Of a stretch of DNA of 64,000 nt, positions 10,660-17,887 are shown piece by piece. Both the position numbers and the translations under genes were made by a program. Source of the DNA: Ruminiclostridium sp. Lineage in GTDB: Bacteria; Bacillota; Clostridia; Oscillospirales; Ruminococcaceae. The DNA lies in the NCBI GenBank assembly GCA_017624025.1, contig JAGANY010000046.1, positions 1 to 64,000 of the forward strand, read 5' to 3'. Numbering within the stretch: the stretch's first letter is position 1; the number at the start of each line of letters is the position of its first letter. The notes under the pieces were generated by a model, which was not told the origin of the DNA, did not search any database, and saw nothing but the letters and a program-made list of their open reading frames with translations.

Positions 10660-12777
10660 ATGAAATATATGTATCGTACTAAAATAATAAACATACTTCT
10701 TGAAGCAAAAAAAGACGGAATAACCGAGGGAAAGCTTCTCCAGCTTCTCGGCACCTCCAAAAAAGACAGAAAACGTGTACTTGGCGTACTTGAGGCTCTT
10801 ATAAGAGACAACATCATATATCGTTCAAAGGGTATGCTCAGAATAAAGGGCGGTAAATACTATTTTGAAGGAACAATAGTTAAGGTTGCCCGTTCGCACG
10901 GTTTCGTACGCAACGATAAAACCGAAGAGGATGCTTTTGTGCGAGGAAGAGACCTGCTGGGTGCTGTGCCGGGAGACAAGGTTCTTGCCCGCATAACAGA
11001 ATTCAAGGATGAAACCCATAATTCGGATACAGCTGAGGTCGTTCTCATTAAAGAAGAAACAGAAAATATCCTTACAGGTACTGTAACCGATGTAAACGGA
11101 AAGCTTAAGCTCCGTCCCGACAGCTTTGTTGCCGAACCCCTTACCATTATGCGTTGGAACGGAAACAAAATAAAAGACGGTGATAAGGTAAAGTTTACCA
11201 TAAATACCCGTGCCGAACATCACAGCGATATAACTGTTGACATTGAAGAGGTTTACGGAAACTCGGGATTTGCTAAGGTTTCTGTTGACGCATACATTGA
11301 CGAAAAGGCAATTTCCGTCGATTTCCCCAACGAAGTCATTGACCAGGCTATTGCAATTGAAAAAGCAGGTATAAAGGCAATGGAAATATCCGGACGAGAA
11401 GACCTTCGTGACATGCCGATTTTTACTATTGACGGTGCTGACACAAAGGATATTGACGACGCAATCAGCATTTCCAAGACAGACGACGGATACTCTCTCG
11501 GAGTTCATATTGCCGATGTTTCATACTACGTAAAAAAAGGAACTCCTCTCGATATGGAAGCATATCAGCGTGGCACAAGCATCTATATTGCCGACAGAGT
11601 TATCCCTATGCTTCCTAAACAGCTCTCCAACGGAATATGTTCCCTTAATCCGAATGTTGACAGACTTGCGTTCTCCTGTCTTATGAACCTTGATAAAAAC
11701 GGAACAATTACTGATTTCCGTTTTGTAAAGAGCGTTATTCGTTCTCGTGTACAGGGCGTTTACGCTGAAGTAAACAAAATCCTTAATAACGAAGCTGATG
11801 AAGCAATAAAAGAAAAATACTCCGAAGTTATCGGACAGATTCCTTTGATGAATGAGCTTTTTGACATTTTAAAGAAGAACCGTGTCCAGCGAGGAGCTCC
11901 CGAAATCGATTCTAAGGAAAGCAAGATAATCTGTGACGAAAACGGAATATGTTGTGATATTAAGGAACGCACAAGAGGTATTTCCGAGGGAATAATCGAG
12001 GAATTTATGCTTTGTGCCAATAATTGTTCGGCAAAGCTTGCTATGGATAAGCTTATTCCCTTCGTTTACAGAGTTCACGAGGCTCCCGACCCCGATAAGC
12101 TTCTTAATTTACAGCAGACTCTTGTAAATCTCGGCGAAGACCCTAAGGGAATAAACGAAAAGAGCACAGCAGGAGACCTTGCTTCTGTACTTGAACGCAC
12201 AAGAGAAAGCGAAAGAGCTGATGTTATCTCGAACCTTGTGCTCCGCTCGATGATGAAAGCGAAATACAGCGAGGAACCTCTCGGGCATTTCGGTCTTGTT
12301 ATGAAAGAATATGCCCACTTTACCTCTCCTATAAGAAGATATGCGGATTTTTCAATCCACAGGATTTTATCAGATTATGTCGGCGGGCTTGCAATAGACA
12401 AGCTTCAGAAGAAATATGCAAAATTCGCCCGCACCTCTGCTAACAGAGCAAGCAACACAGAGCTTGTTGCCGTTTCGGCAGAACGTGACTGTGAAAAATT
12501 CTATATGGCTGAATATATGAGAAATCACGTAGGCGAAGAATTTGACGGATATATCTCGGGCGTGCTTGACAGCGGATTTTTCGTAGAGCTTCCAAATACC
12601 GTTGAGGGTAAGGTTGATGTTATGTCTCTGCCTGTAGGCGACTATGAAGCAAGAGATAATATTTCCCTCGTGGAAATTATGTCCAACACCGTTTATATGA
12701 TGGGCGACAAGGTAAGAGTTAAATGTGTCAAGGCCGATGTAAGCTCGGGGCTTATCGACTTTATTCTTGTAAAATAA
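10660..12777 (+). CDS. rnr: Ribonuclease R
   Basis: A 705-residue 3'-5' exoribonuclease that degrades structured RNA, mRNA and defective rRNA/tmRNA-tagged mRNA in the cytoplasm. Domains in order are an N-terminal winged helix (about 1-65), cold-shock domains (about 65-220), the RNB catalytic domain (about 240-560; IDGADTKDIDDAIS holds the metal-binding Asp residues, and HFTSPIRRYAD-type motif lies near 550), and a C-terminal S1 domain. Three close ATGs exist at 10651, 10654 and 10660. I choose 10660 because it has the best spacing to GGAAAGGA. The length is normal. Confidence 0.95.
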   Translation: MKYMYRTKIINILLEAKKDGITEGKLLQLLGTSKKDRKRVLGVLEALIRDNIIYRSKGMLRIKGGKYYFEGTIVKVARSHGFVRNDKTEEDAFVRGRDLLGAVPGDKVLARITEFKDETHNSDTAEVVLIKEETENILTGTVTDVNGKLKLRPDSFVAEPLTIMRWNGNKIKDGDKVKFTINTRAEHHSDITVDIEEVYGNSGFAKVSVDAYIDEKAISVDFPNEVIDQAIAIEKAGIKAMEISGREDLRDMPIFTIDGADTKDIDDAISISKTDDGYSLGVHIADVSYYVKKGTPLDMEAYQRGTSIYIADRVIPMLPKQLSNGICSLNPNVDRLAFSCLMNLDKNGTITDFRFVKSVIRSRVQGVYAEVNKILNNEADEAIKEKYSEVIGQIPLMNELFDILKKNRVQRGAPEIDSKESKIICDENGICCDIKERTRGISEGIIEEFMLCANNCSAKLAMDKLIPFVYRVHEAPDPDKLLNLQQTLVNLGEDPKGINEKSTAGDLASVLERTRESERADVISNLVLRSMMKAKYSEEPLGHFGLVMKEYAHFTSPIRRYADFSIHRILSDYVGGLAIDKLQKKYAKFARTSANRASNTELVAVSAERDCEKFYMAEYMRNHVGEEFDGYISGVLDSGFFVELPNTVEGKVDVMSLPVGDYEARDNISLVEIMSNTVYMMGDKVRVKCVKADVSSGLIDFILVK

Positions 12778-12804
12778 ACTTCCTTTTCTCCCACACAAAT
12801 CCTA

Positions 12805-12833
12805 TTGACATTTTTTCAACAAAGTGTTACAAT
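12805..12833 (+). promoter_or_regulatory. Promoter of the hyd maturation operon
   Basis: TTGACA at 12805-12810 and TACAAT at 12828-12833 are separated by 17 bases. Transcription would start near 12840 and run through a structured leader of about 125 bases. Confidence 0.75.
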
Positions 12834-12840
12834 ATACTTG

Positions 12841-12957
12841 TAACCTGACAGAAAGAATTTTCTGACTGAAAGGCGACAAGCATAATATTTTAATAACAGT
12901 ATTATATTGCCGTGCCTTTCTATGTCTTTCTGACAGAAAAAGCACGGCATTTTTATT
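12841..12957 (+). promoter_or_regulatory. Candidate attenuator or riboswitch leader before the hyd operon
   Basis: Two exclusive folds can be drawn. In fold A, 12845-12855 pairs with 12926-12936 (10 of 11 pairs) and encloses a long hairpin: 12868-12874 GAAAGGC with 12914-12920 GCCTTTC, and 12882-12887 with 12900-12905. In fold B, TGCCGTGC at 12908-12915 pairs with GCACGGCA at 12942-12949 (8 perfect pairs) and is followed by ATTTTTATTT. Fold B is an intrinsic terminator and uses bases locked up in fold A, so fold A should allow read-through. I cannot match the conserved parts to a riboswitch class I know. Confidence 0.6.
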
Positions 12958-12974
12958 TAACCGAAAGGAAAATT

Positions 12975-13250
12975 ATGGCAGAAACTAAAGAGACAAGAGT
13001 TGCGGTTATGGGAATAATCGTTGAAGACCTTAATTCGACCGAAGCGTTGAACTCAATTCTTCACGAATACGGAAAATACATAATCGGACGAATGGGTGTT
13101 CCCTACCGCGAGAAAAATATAAATATTGTAAGTATTGCCCTTGACGCTCCACAGGATACCATATCGGCAATGTCGGGCAGAATAGGAAAGTTAAGCGGAA
13201 TAAGCGTCAAAACCGCTTACTCTAATGTTATTACCAATGGAAATGAATAA
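12975..13250 (+). CDS. TM1266-type iron-only hydrogenase system regulator
   Basis: A 91-residue protein of the TM1266 family, an ACT/NikR-like fold found next to [FeFe]-hydrogenase genes and annotated as a putative regulator. Visible family features are VAVMGIIVEDLNSTEALN at the N terminus, then YIIGRMGVPYREKNINIVS and GRIGKLSGISVKTAYSN. The start at 12975 is set by GAAAGGA. An in-frame ATG at 12912 lies inside the leader terminator and is rejected. It overlaps hydE by 8 bases, so the two are translationally coupled. Confidence 0.88.
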   Translation: MAETKETRVAVMGIIVEDLNSTEALNSILHEYGKYIIGRMGVPYREKNINIVSIALDAPQDTISAMSGRIGKLSGISVKTAYSNVITNGNE

Positions 13251-14289
13251 TATCTTAAAAATTATCGAAAAGCTCGAAAAAGAGCATTCTCTTACTGTTG
13301 AAGAATACGAATACCTCATAGACGGCAGAACGGAGGAAACTGCTGAAATTATTGCAGAAAAAGCAAGAAAGGTACGTGAAGCTATTTACGGAAAATCAGT
13401 ATATATCCGAGGTCTTATCGAAATCAGCAATATCTGTAAAAATGACTGTCTGTACTGTGGAATAAGAAGAAGCAACAAGCTTTGTGACCGCTACCGCTTA
13501 AGCGAAGAGGAAATTCTCGATTGTGCAGATGAAGGCTACGCTCTCGGATTCAGGACCTTTGTTATGCAAGGCGGTGAGGACGGAAGCTTTTCTGATGAAT
13601 TTATGTGCAGTGTTATCAGAAAGCTTAAAGAAAAGTATCCTGATTGTGCTGTAACGCTTTCGATAGGAGAGCGAAGCCGAGAAAGCTATGAAAGGCTTTT
13701 TAATGCAGGTGCAAACAGGTTTCTTTTACGACACGAAACAGCAGATAAGGAACATTATGAAAAGCTTCATCCCGAAGGAATGTCTTTTGAGACACGTATG
13801 GAATGTCTCAGAAATCTTAAGGAAATCGGTTTTCAGACAGGCTGTGGCTTTATGGTAGGTTCTCCTTTTCAGACTACACATAACCTTGCTCTTGACCTTA
13901 AATTCGTTGAAGAGTTCAAGCCCCAGATGTGTGGCATCGGACCATTTATTCCACATAAGGATACACCTTTCAAGGATTATCCGCCGGGAACAGCCGAGCT
14001 TACCTGTTATCTGCTGTCAATAATAAGACTTATACACCCAAATATTCTTCTTCCCTCTACTACTGCCCTAGGAACTATTCTTGACGGAGGACGTGAAAAA
14101 GGTATTTTAGCAGGTGCAAATGTTGTTATGCCGAATCTTTCGCCTATTTCTGTAAGAAAAAAATATATGCTTTATAACGGAAAAATAAGTACAGGCGACG
14201 AATCGGCTGAAGCAGTGAGAAATCTTGCTGAACGTATGAAATCCATCGGTTATGAAATTGTGAATGACCGTGGCGACTATAAAGAATAA
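13243..14289 (+). CDS. hydE: [FeFe]-hydrogenase maturase HydE (radical SAM)
   Basis: A 348-residue radical-SAM enzyme that helps build the H-cluster diiron subsite. The CxxxCxxC motif is CKNDCLYC near residue 60, inside EISNICKNDCLYCGIRRSN. The downstream GFRTFVMQGGED and GIGPFIPHKDTP blocks are typical of HydE. The start at 13243 overlaps the stop of the TM1266 gene. Two upstream in-frame ATGs (13225, 13237) are possible, and none has a strong ribosome binding site, as expected for coupled translation. The next gene is hydG. Confidence 0.94.
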   Translation: MNNILKIIEKLEKEHSLTVEEYEYLIDGRTEETAEIIAEKARKVREAIYGKSVYIRGLIEISNICKNDCLYCGIRRSNKLCDRYRLSEEEILDCADEGYALGFRTFVMQGGEDGSFSDEFMCSVIRKLKEKYPDCAVTLSIGERSRESYERLFNAGANRFLLRHETADKEHYEKLHPEGMSFETRMECLRNLKEIGFQTGCGFMVGSPFQTTHNLALDLKFVEEFKPQMCGIGPFIPHKDTPFKDYPPGTAELTCYLLSIIRLIHPNILLPSTTALGTILDGGREKGILAGANVVMPNLSPISVRKKYMLYNGKISTGDESAEAVRNLAERMKSIGYEIVNDRGDYKE

Positions 14290-14310
14290 ATTAAGAAAGG
14301 ACATAAAAAA

Positions 14311-15759
14311 ATGGCTATCTACAATCCCAAATCACTCAAAGCAGAGGAATTCATCAACGACGGTGAAATCCTTGACACACTCAAGTACGCTGAAGAAAAC
14401 AAAAACAATATGGAGCTTATAAACTCTATCCTCGAAAAAGCACGTCCTCAGAAAAACGGCAACGGCTGTGTCTGTCAGGGTCTTACCCACAGAGAAGCCT
14501 CTGTGCTTCTCGCTTGTGAAGACCCCGATGTACTCCAGAAGATTTTTAAGATTGCTGAAGAAATAAAGCTTGCTTTCTACGGCAACCGTATCGTTATGTT
14601 CGCTCCTCTCTACCTCTCAAACTACTGTGTAAACGGATGTGTTTACTGTCCTTATCATATGAAGAACAAGCACATAGCACGTAAAAAACTTACACAGGAA
14701 GAAGTTAAAGCGGAAGTAATCGCTTTACAGGATATGGGTCACAAGAGACTTGCTATTGAAGCAGGCGAAGACCCCGTTAATAATCCTATCGAGTACATTC
14801 TCGAATGTATCAAGACTATCTACAGCATTAATCACAAGAACGGTGCTATCAGAAGAGTTAATGTAAACATTGCCGCTACAACAGTAGAAAACTACCGTAA
14901 ACTCAAAGATGCAGGTATCGGTACTTACATTCTTTTCCAGGAAACATATCACAAGGAAAGCTATCTTAAGCTCCATCCCACAGGACCCAAGCACGATTAC
15001 GATTATCATACAGAAGCTATGGACAGAGCTATGGAGGGCGGTATCGATGACGTAGGTTTAGGCGTACTCTTCGGTCTCGAGCTTTATAAGTACGAATTTG
15101 CAGGTCTTCTTATGCACGCTGAACACCTCGAAGCAGTACACGGCGTAGGCCCTCATACCATCAGTGTACCTCGCATAAAGAAGGCTGATGATATTGACCC
15201 CAATGTATTCGACAATTCTATTTCCGATGAAATGTTCGAAAAGATTATCGCTTGTATTCGTCTTGCTGTTCCTTATACAGGTATGATTATCTCTACAAGA
15301 GAATCAGAAGAAGTAAGAGGAAAGGTTCTTAATATGGGTATTTCCCAGATAAGCGGTGCTTCCCGTACTTCCGTAGGCGGTTATACCGAAGAAGAACGTC
15401 CTCACGACAGCGAACAGTTCGACGTTTCCGACCAGCGTACTCTTGATGAAGTTGTAAAATGGCTTATGGAATGCGGTCATATTCCTTCTTTCTGTACAGC
15501 CTGCTACCGTGAAGGCAGAACAGGCGACAGATTTATGGCTCTCTGTAAGAATGGTCAGATTCTTAACTGCTGTCACCCCAATGCACTTATGACTCTTACA
15601 GAATATCTTGTTGACTACGCAAGCGAAGAGACAAAGAAAATTGGTTTCGAGCTTATCGAAAAGGAACTCAAGAAAATTCCCACAGATAAGGTCAGAGATA
15701 TTGCAACTAAGAATATTGAAGACATAAAGAATTCCAACAGAAGAGATTTCCGTTTCTAA
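14311..15759 (+). CDS. hydG: [FeFe]-hydrogenase maturase HydG (radical SAM tyrosine lyase)
   Basis: A 482-residue radical-SAM enzyme that cleaves tyrosine to give the CO and CN ligands of the H-cluster. The N-terminal cluster motif is CVNGCVYC near residue 110. A C-terminal pair of motifs, CTACYREGRTGDRFM and NCCHPNA, binds the auxiliary Fe-S cluster that separates HydG from the related ThiH. The start has AAGAAAGGA upstream. It lies between hydE and hydF with short gaps, in one operon. Confidence 0.96.
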   Translation: MAIYNPKSLKAEEFINDGEILDTLKYAEENKNNMELINSILEKARPQKNGNGCVCQGLTHREASVLLACEDPDVLQKIFKIAEEIKLAFYGNRIVMFAPLYLSNYCVNGCVYCPYHMKNKHIARKKLTQEEVKAEVIALQDMGHKRLAIEAGEDPVNNPIEYILECIKTIYSINHKNGAIRRVNVNIAATTVENYRKLKDAGIGTYILFQETYHKESYLKLHPTGPKHDYDYHTEAMDRAMEGGIDDVGLGVLFGLELYKYEFAGLLMHAEHLEAVHGVGPHTISVPRIKKADDIDPNVFDNSISDEMFEKIIACIRLAVPYTGMIISTRESEEVRGKVLNMGISQISGASRTSVGGYTEEERPHDSEQFDVSDQRTLDEVVKWLMECGHIPSFCTACYREGRTGDRFMALCKNGQILNCCHPNALMTLTEYLVDYASEETKKIGFELIEKELKKIPTDKVRDIATKNIEDIKNSNRRDFRF

Positions 15760-15768
15760 GGAGGTTAT

Positions 15769-16974
15769 ATGGGACTTAACGATACAGTTTCCGCTGAACG
15801 TATCCATATAGGCTTTTTCGGGCTCCGCAATGCCGGAAAATCAAGCGTTGTAAATGCTGTTACGGGACAGGATTTATCTCTTGTATCTGACGTCAAGGGT
15901 ACAACGACCGACCCTGTAAAAAAGGCTATGGAGCTTTTACCGCTTGGACCTGTCGTAATCATTGATACTCCCGGCATCGATGATGTTGGCGAGCTTGGTG
16001 AAATGCGTGTAAAAAAAGCAAGACAGGTTCTTAACTTTGCTGATATAGCTGTACTTGTAACCGAAGCAGAAAGTAAACTTACCAATGCCGAAAACGAGCT
16101 TATCGTTCTTTTTGAATCCAAAAATATACCCTATATTATTGCATATAACAAATCAGATTTGCGAGGCAATACTCCCAAAGCAAGCAATAACTCTATTTTT
16201 GTAAGTGCGAAAACAGGATATAACATCCACGAATTAAAAGAGCTTATCGGAAGTCTTGTCAATAAAGAAAGCAACAATAAAAGAGTTGTCGGAGACCTTA
16301 TCGAAGCGAACGATGTCGTGGTTCTTGTAACTCCTATTGATAAGGCTGCACCTAAAGGCAGGCTTATTCTTCCCCAACAGCAGACCATCCGTGACATACT
16401 CGACACAGGAGCAGTTTCCGTTGTAACCCGTGACGAAGAATTGCCTCAGACCCTTAAATCTCTCGCTAAAAAGCCAAAGATGGTCATAACCGATTCACAG
16501 GCTTTCTCAAGAGTCTCAAAGGATACGCCAGATGATATTTTACTTACTTCCTTTTCTATCCTTTTCGCAAGATACAAGGGAGACCTTATTTCATCGGTAA
16601 AGGGTGCAGCTAAGCTTGATAAGCTTAAGGACGGAGACAAGGTTCTTATTTCAGAAGGATGCACACACCACAGACAATGCGGTGACATAGGAACAGAAAA
16701 GCTTCCTAAACTTATCCGTAAATATACGGGAAAAGATATAGTATTTGAGTTTACTTCGGGAAAGGAATTCCCCGAAGAACTTAAGGACTATGCTCTTGTC
16801 ATACATTGCGGCGGCTGTATGCTTACCGAAAAAGAAATGAAATACCGTACAAGACAGACCCTCGATAACGGTATTCCGATTACAAACTATGGTATAGCCT
16901 TAGCACACCTTAACGGAATATTAAAAAGAAGCCTTATGCCTTTCCCGGAGGCAATCAAAGCACTTGAGGAATAA
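15769..16974 (+). CDS. hydF: [FeFe]-hydrogenase maturation GTPase HydF
   Basis: A 401-residue scaffold protein that carries the diiron precursor and delivers it to apo-hydrogenase. The GTPase domain shows GLRNAGKSS (P-loop), VKGTTTDPV (switch I), DTPGID and YNKSD. A dimerisation domain follows, and the C-terminal cluster-binding domain has CTHHRQC and HCGGCM, the CxH...HCxxC ligands of HydF. It starts 10 bases after hydG with GGAGG overlapping the gap. It is the last gene of the operon, and the structural hydrogenase is not in the window. Confidence 0.96.
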   Translation: MGLNDTVSAERIHIGFFGLRNAGKSSVVNAVTGQDLSLVSDVKGTTTDPVKKAMELLPLGPVVIIDTPGIDDVGELGEMRVKKARQVLNFADIAVLVTEAESKLTNAENELIVLFESKNIPYIIAYNKSDLRGNTPKASNNSIFVSAKTGYNIHELKELIGSLVNKESNNKRVVGDLIEANDVVVLVTPIDKAAPKGRLILPQQQTIRDILDTGAVSVVTRDEELPQTLKSLAKKPKMVITDSQAFSRVSKDTPDDILLTSFSILFARYKGDLISSVKGAAKLDKLKDGDKVLISEGCTHHRQCGDIGTEKLPKLIRKYTGKDIVFEFTSGKEFPEELKDYALVIHCGGCMLTEKEMKYRTRQTLDNGIPITNYGIALAHLNGILKRSLMPFPEAIKALEE

Positions 16975-16981
16975 AAAATAT

Positions 16982-17012
16982 GCCTGTGAATTTTGTTCAC
17001 AGGCTTTGCTTT
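16982..17012. terminator. Bidirectional terminator between hydF and the DUF3795 gene
   Basis: GCCTGTGAA at 16982-16990 pairs with TTCACAGGC at 16996-17004 and is followed by TTTGCTTTTT. The hairpin also contains the stop codon of the convergent minus-strand gene. Confidence 0.75.
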
Positions 17013-17296
17013 TTATGGTACGCTTCTGCTAACGAAGCTTGTTTTTCAATAATATCGGGATTCCAATGTATTATTTGTTTTATTTCTGCACAGGGAAATT
17101 CTGAGCATAAACCGCAAAACTGAACTTTATGATTTCTTGTACAGGAATGTACCTTACACCTTCCCGATTCCTTCCATTCAGGAACGTAGCCGTCAGCTTC
17201 AATACAGCCCTTGCATAATCCGTCTGTCTTCTTTTTACAGCCTTCACAGTATTCTCCACAGGCAGTTATTGCCGAAAAATCAATATCCTTAATCAT
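16997..17296 (-). CDS. DUF3795 cysteine-rich protein
   Basis: A 99-residue cytoplasmic protein with ten or more cysteines (CGEYCEGCKKKTDGLCKGC, CKVHSC, FCGLCSEFPC). The pattern matches the DUF3795 family, thought to bind metal, probably zinc. There is no known enzymatic role. Its start is weakly defined. It ends inside the hairpin shared with hydF and lies 27 bases downstream of a GNAT gene on the same strand, so the two may be co-transcribed. Confidence 0.8.
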   Translation of the reverse strand: MIKDIDFSAITACGEYCEGCKKKTDGLCKGCIEADGYVPEWKESGRCKVHSCTRNHKVQFCGLCSEFPCAEIKQIIHWNPDIIEKQASLAEAYHKKQSL

Positions 17297-17323
17297 AATT
17301 GTCTCCCATTAGCTGTATTGTTC

Positions 17324-17779
17324 TTAAATGGACATTACATAAACCTGGCAAGGGTTATTTTCGTCCCATAATGTCGGAAAAACTTCAAATTCCTTAAAAC
17401 CGAGACTTTTATAAAACATATTCGTTTTATCATAATCCTCATATATCCCCATTCTAACTGTTTTAACCTGTATAAACGAATAACCGCATTCCTTTGCGAC
17501 ATTCTTTGCATATTCAAATAATGCTCTGCCTGTTCCTTTTCGATGGAATTTCCTTAAAACGCCCATAACAGACAGTTCAACTGTCGCTTCCCCTGTTTCC
17601 TTCAAGCAAAGAAATCCGATATATTTATCATTTTCTTTAGCTGTAAAAAATAGTTGAGAAACACTTTCTTCAATATAGCTGTTTCTGCTTTCTTCTTTTT
17701 CAAACCACTCTTTCAAAGATTCAAGGATAAACTTTGAAATTTCTCTTTTTTTATTTACATCAAGTACCTGTTCAACCAT
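17324..17779 (-). CDS. GNAT-family N-acetyltransferase
   Basis: A 151-residue GNAT enzyme that transfers an acetyl group from acetyl-CoA. The CoA pyrophosphate loop is RKGTGRALF, preceded by the beta-4 strand VELSVMGVLRKFHR. The ending NMFYKSLGFKEFEVFPT is the usual C-terminal Y-x-x-x-G-F block. The start at 17779 is chosen because AAGGGG lies 7 bases upstream. An in-frame ATG at 17827 lacks a site. The substrate cannot be inferred. Confidence 0.83.
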   Translation of the reverse strand: MVEQVLDVNKKREISKFILESLKEWFEKEESRNSYIEESVSQLFFTAKENDKYIGFLCLKETGEATVELSVMGVLRKFHRKGTGRALFEYAKNVAKECGYSFIQVKTVRMGIYEDYDKTNMFYKSLGFKEFEVFPTLWDENNPCQVYVMSI

Positions 17780-17847
17780 GCGTAATCCCCTTAGTAATAC
17801 ATTTTCTTTGCTAATTATATCATACACCTTTTTTTAAGTCAAATATA

Positions 17848-17880
17848 AAACAGCTTCCGAATACATATCAGAAGCTGTTT
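17848..17880 (-). terminator. Terminator of glgP
   Basis: AAACAGCTTC at 17848-17857 pairs with GAAGCTGTTT at 17871-17880. On the minus strand it follows the glgP stop and runs into a T-rich tract. Confidence 0.75.
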
Positions 17881-17887
17881 TACTATT

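Noticed and set aside
12912..12974. Upstream ATG extension of the TM1266 gene
   Set aside because: The extra codons cover the leader terminator and lack a ribosome binding site; the start at 12975 has GAAAGGA.
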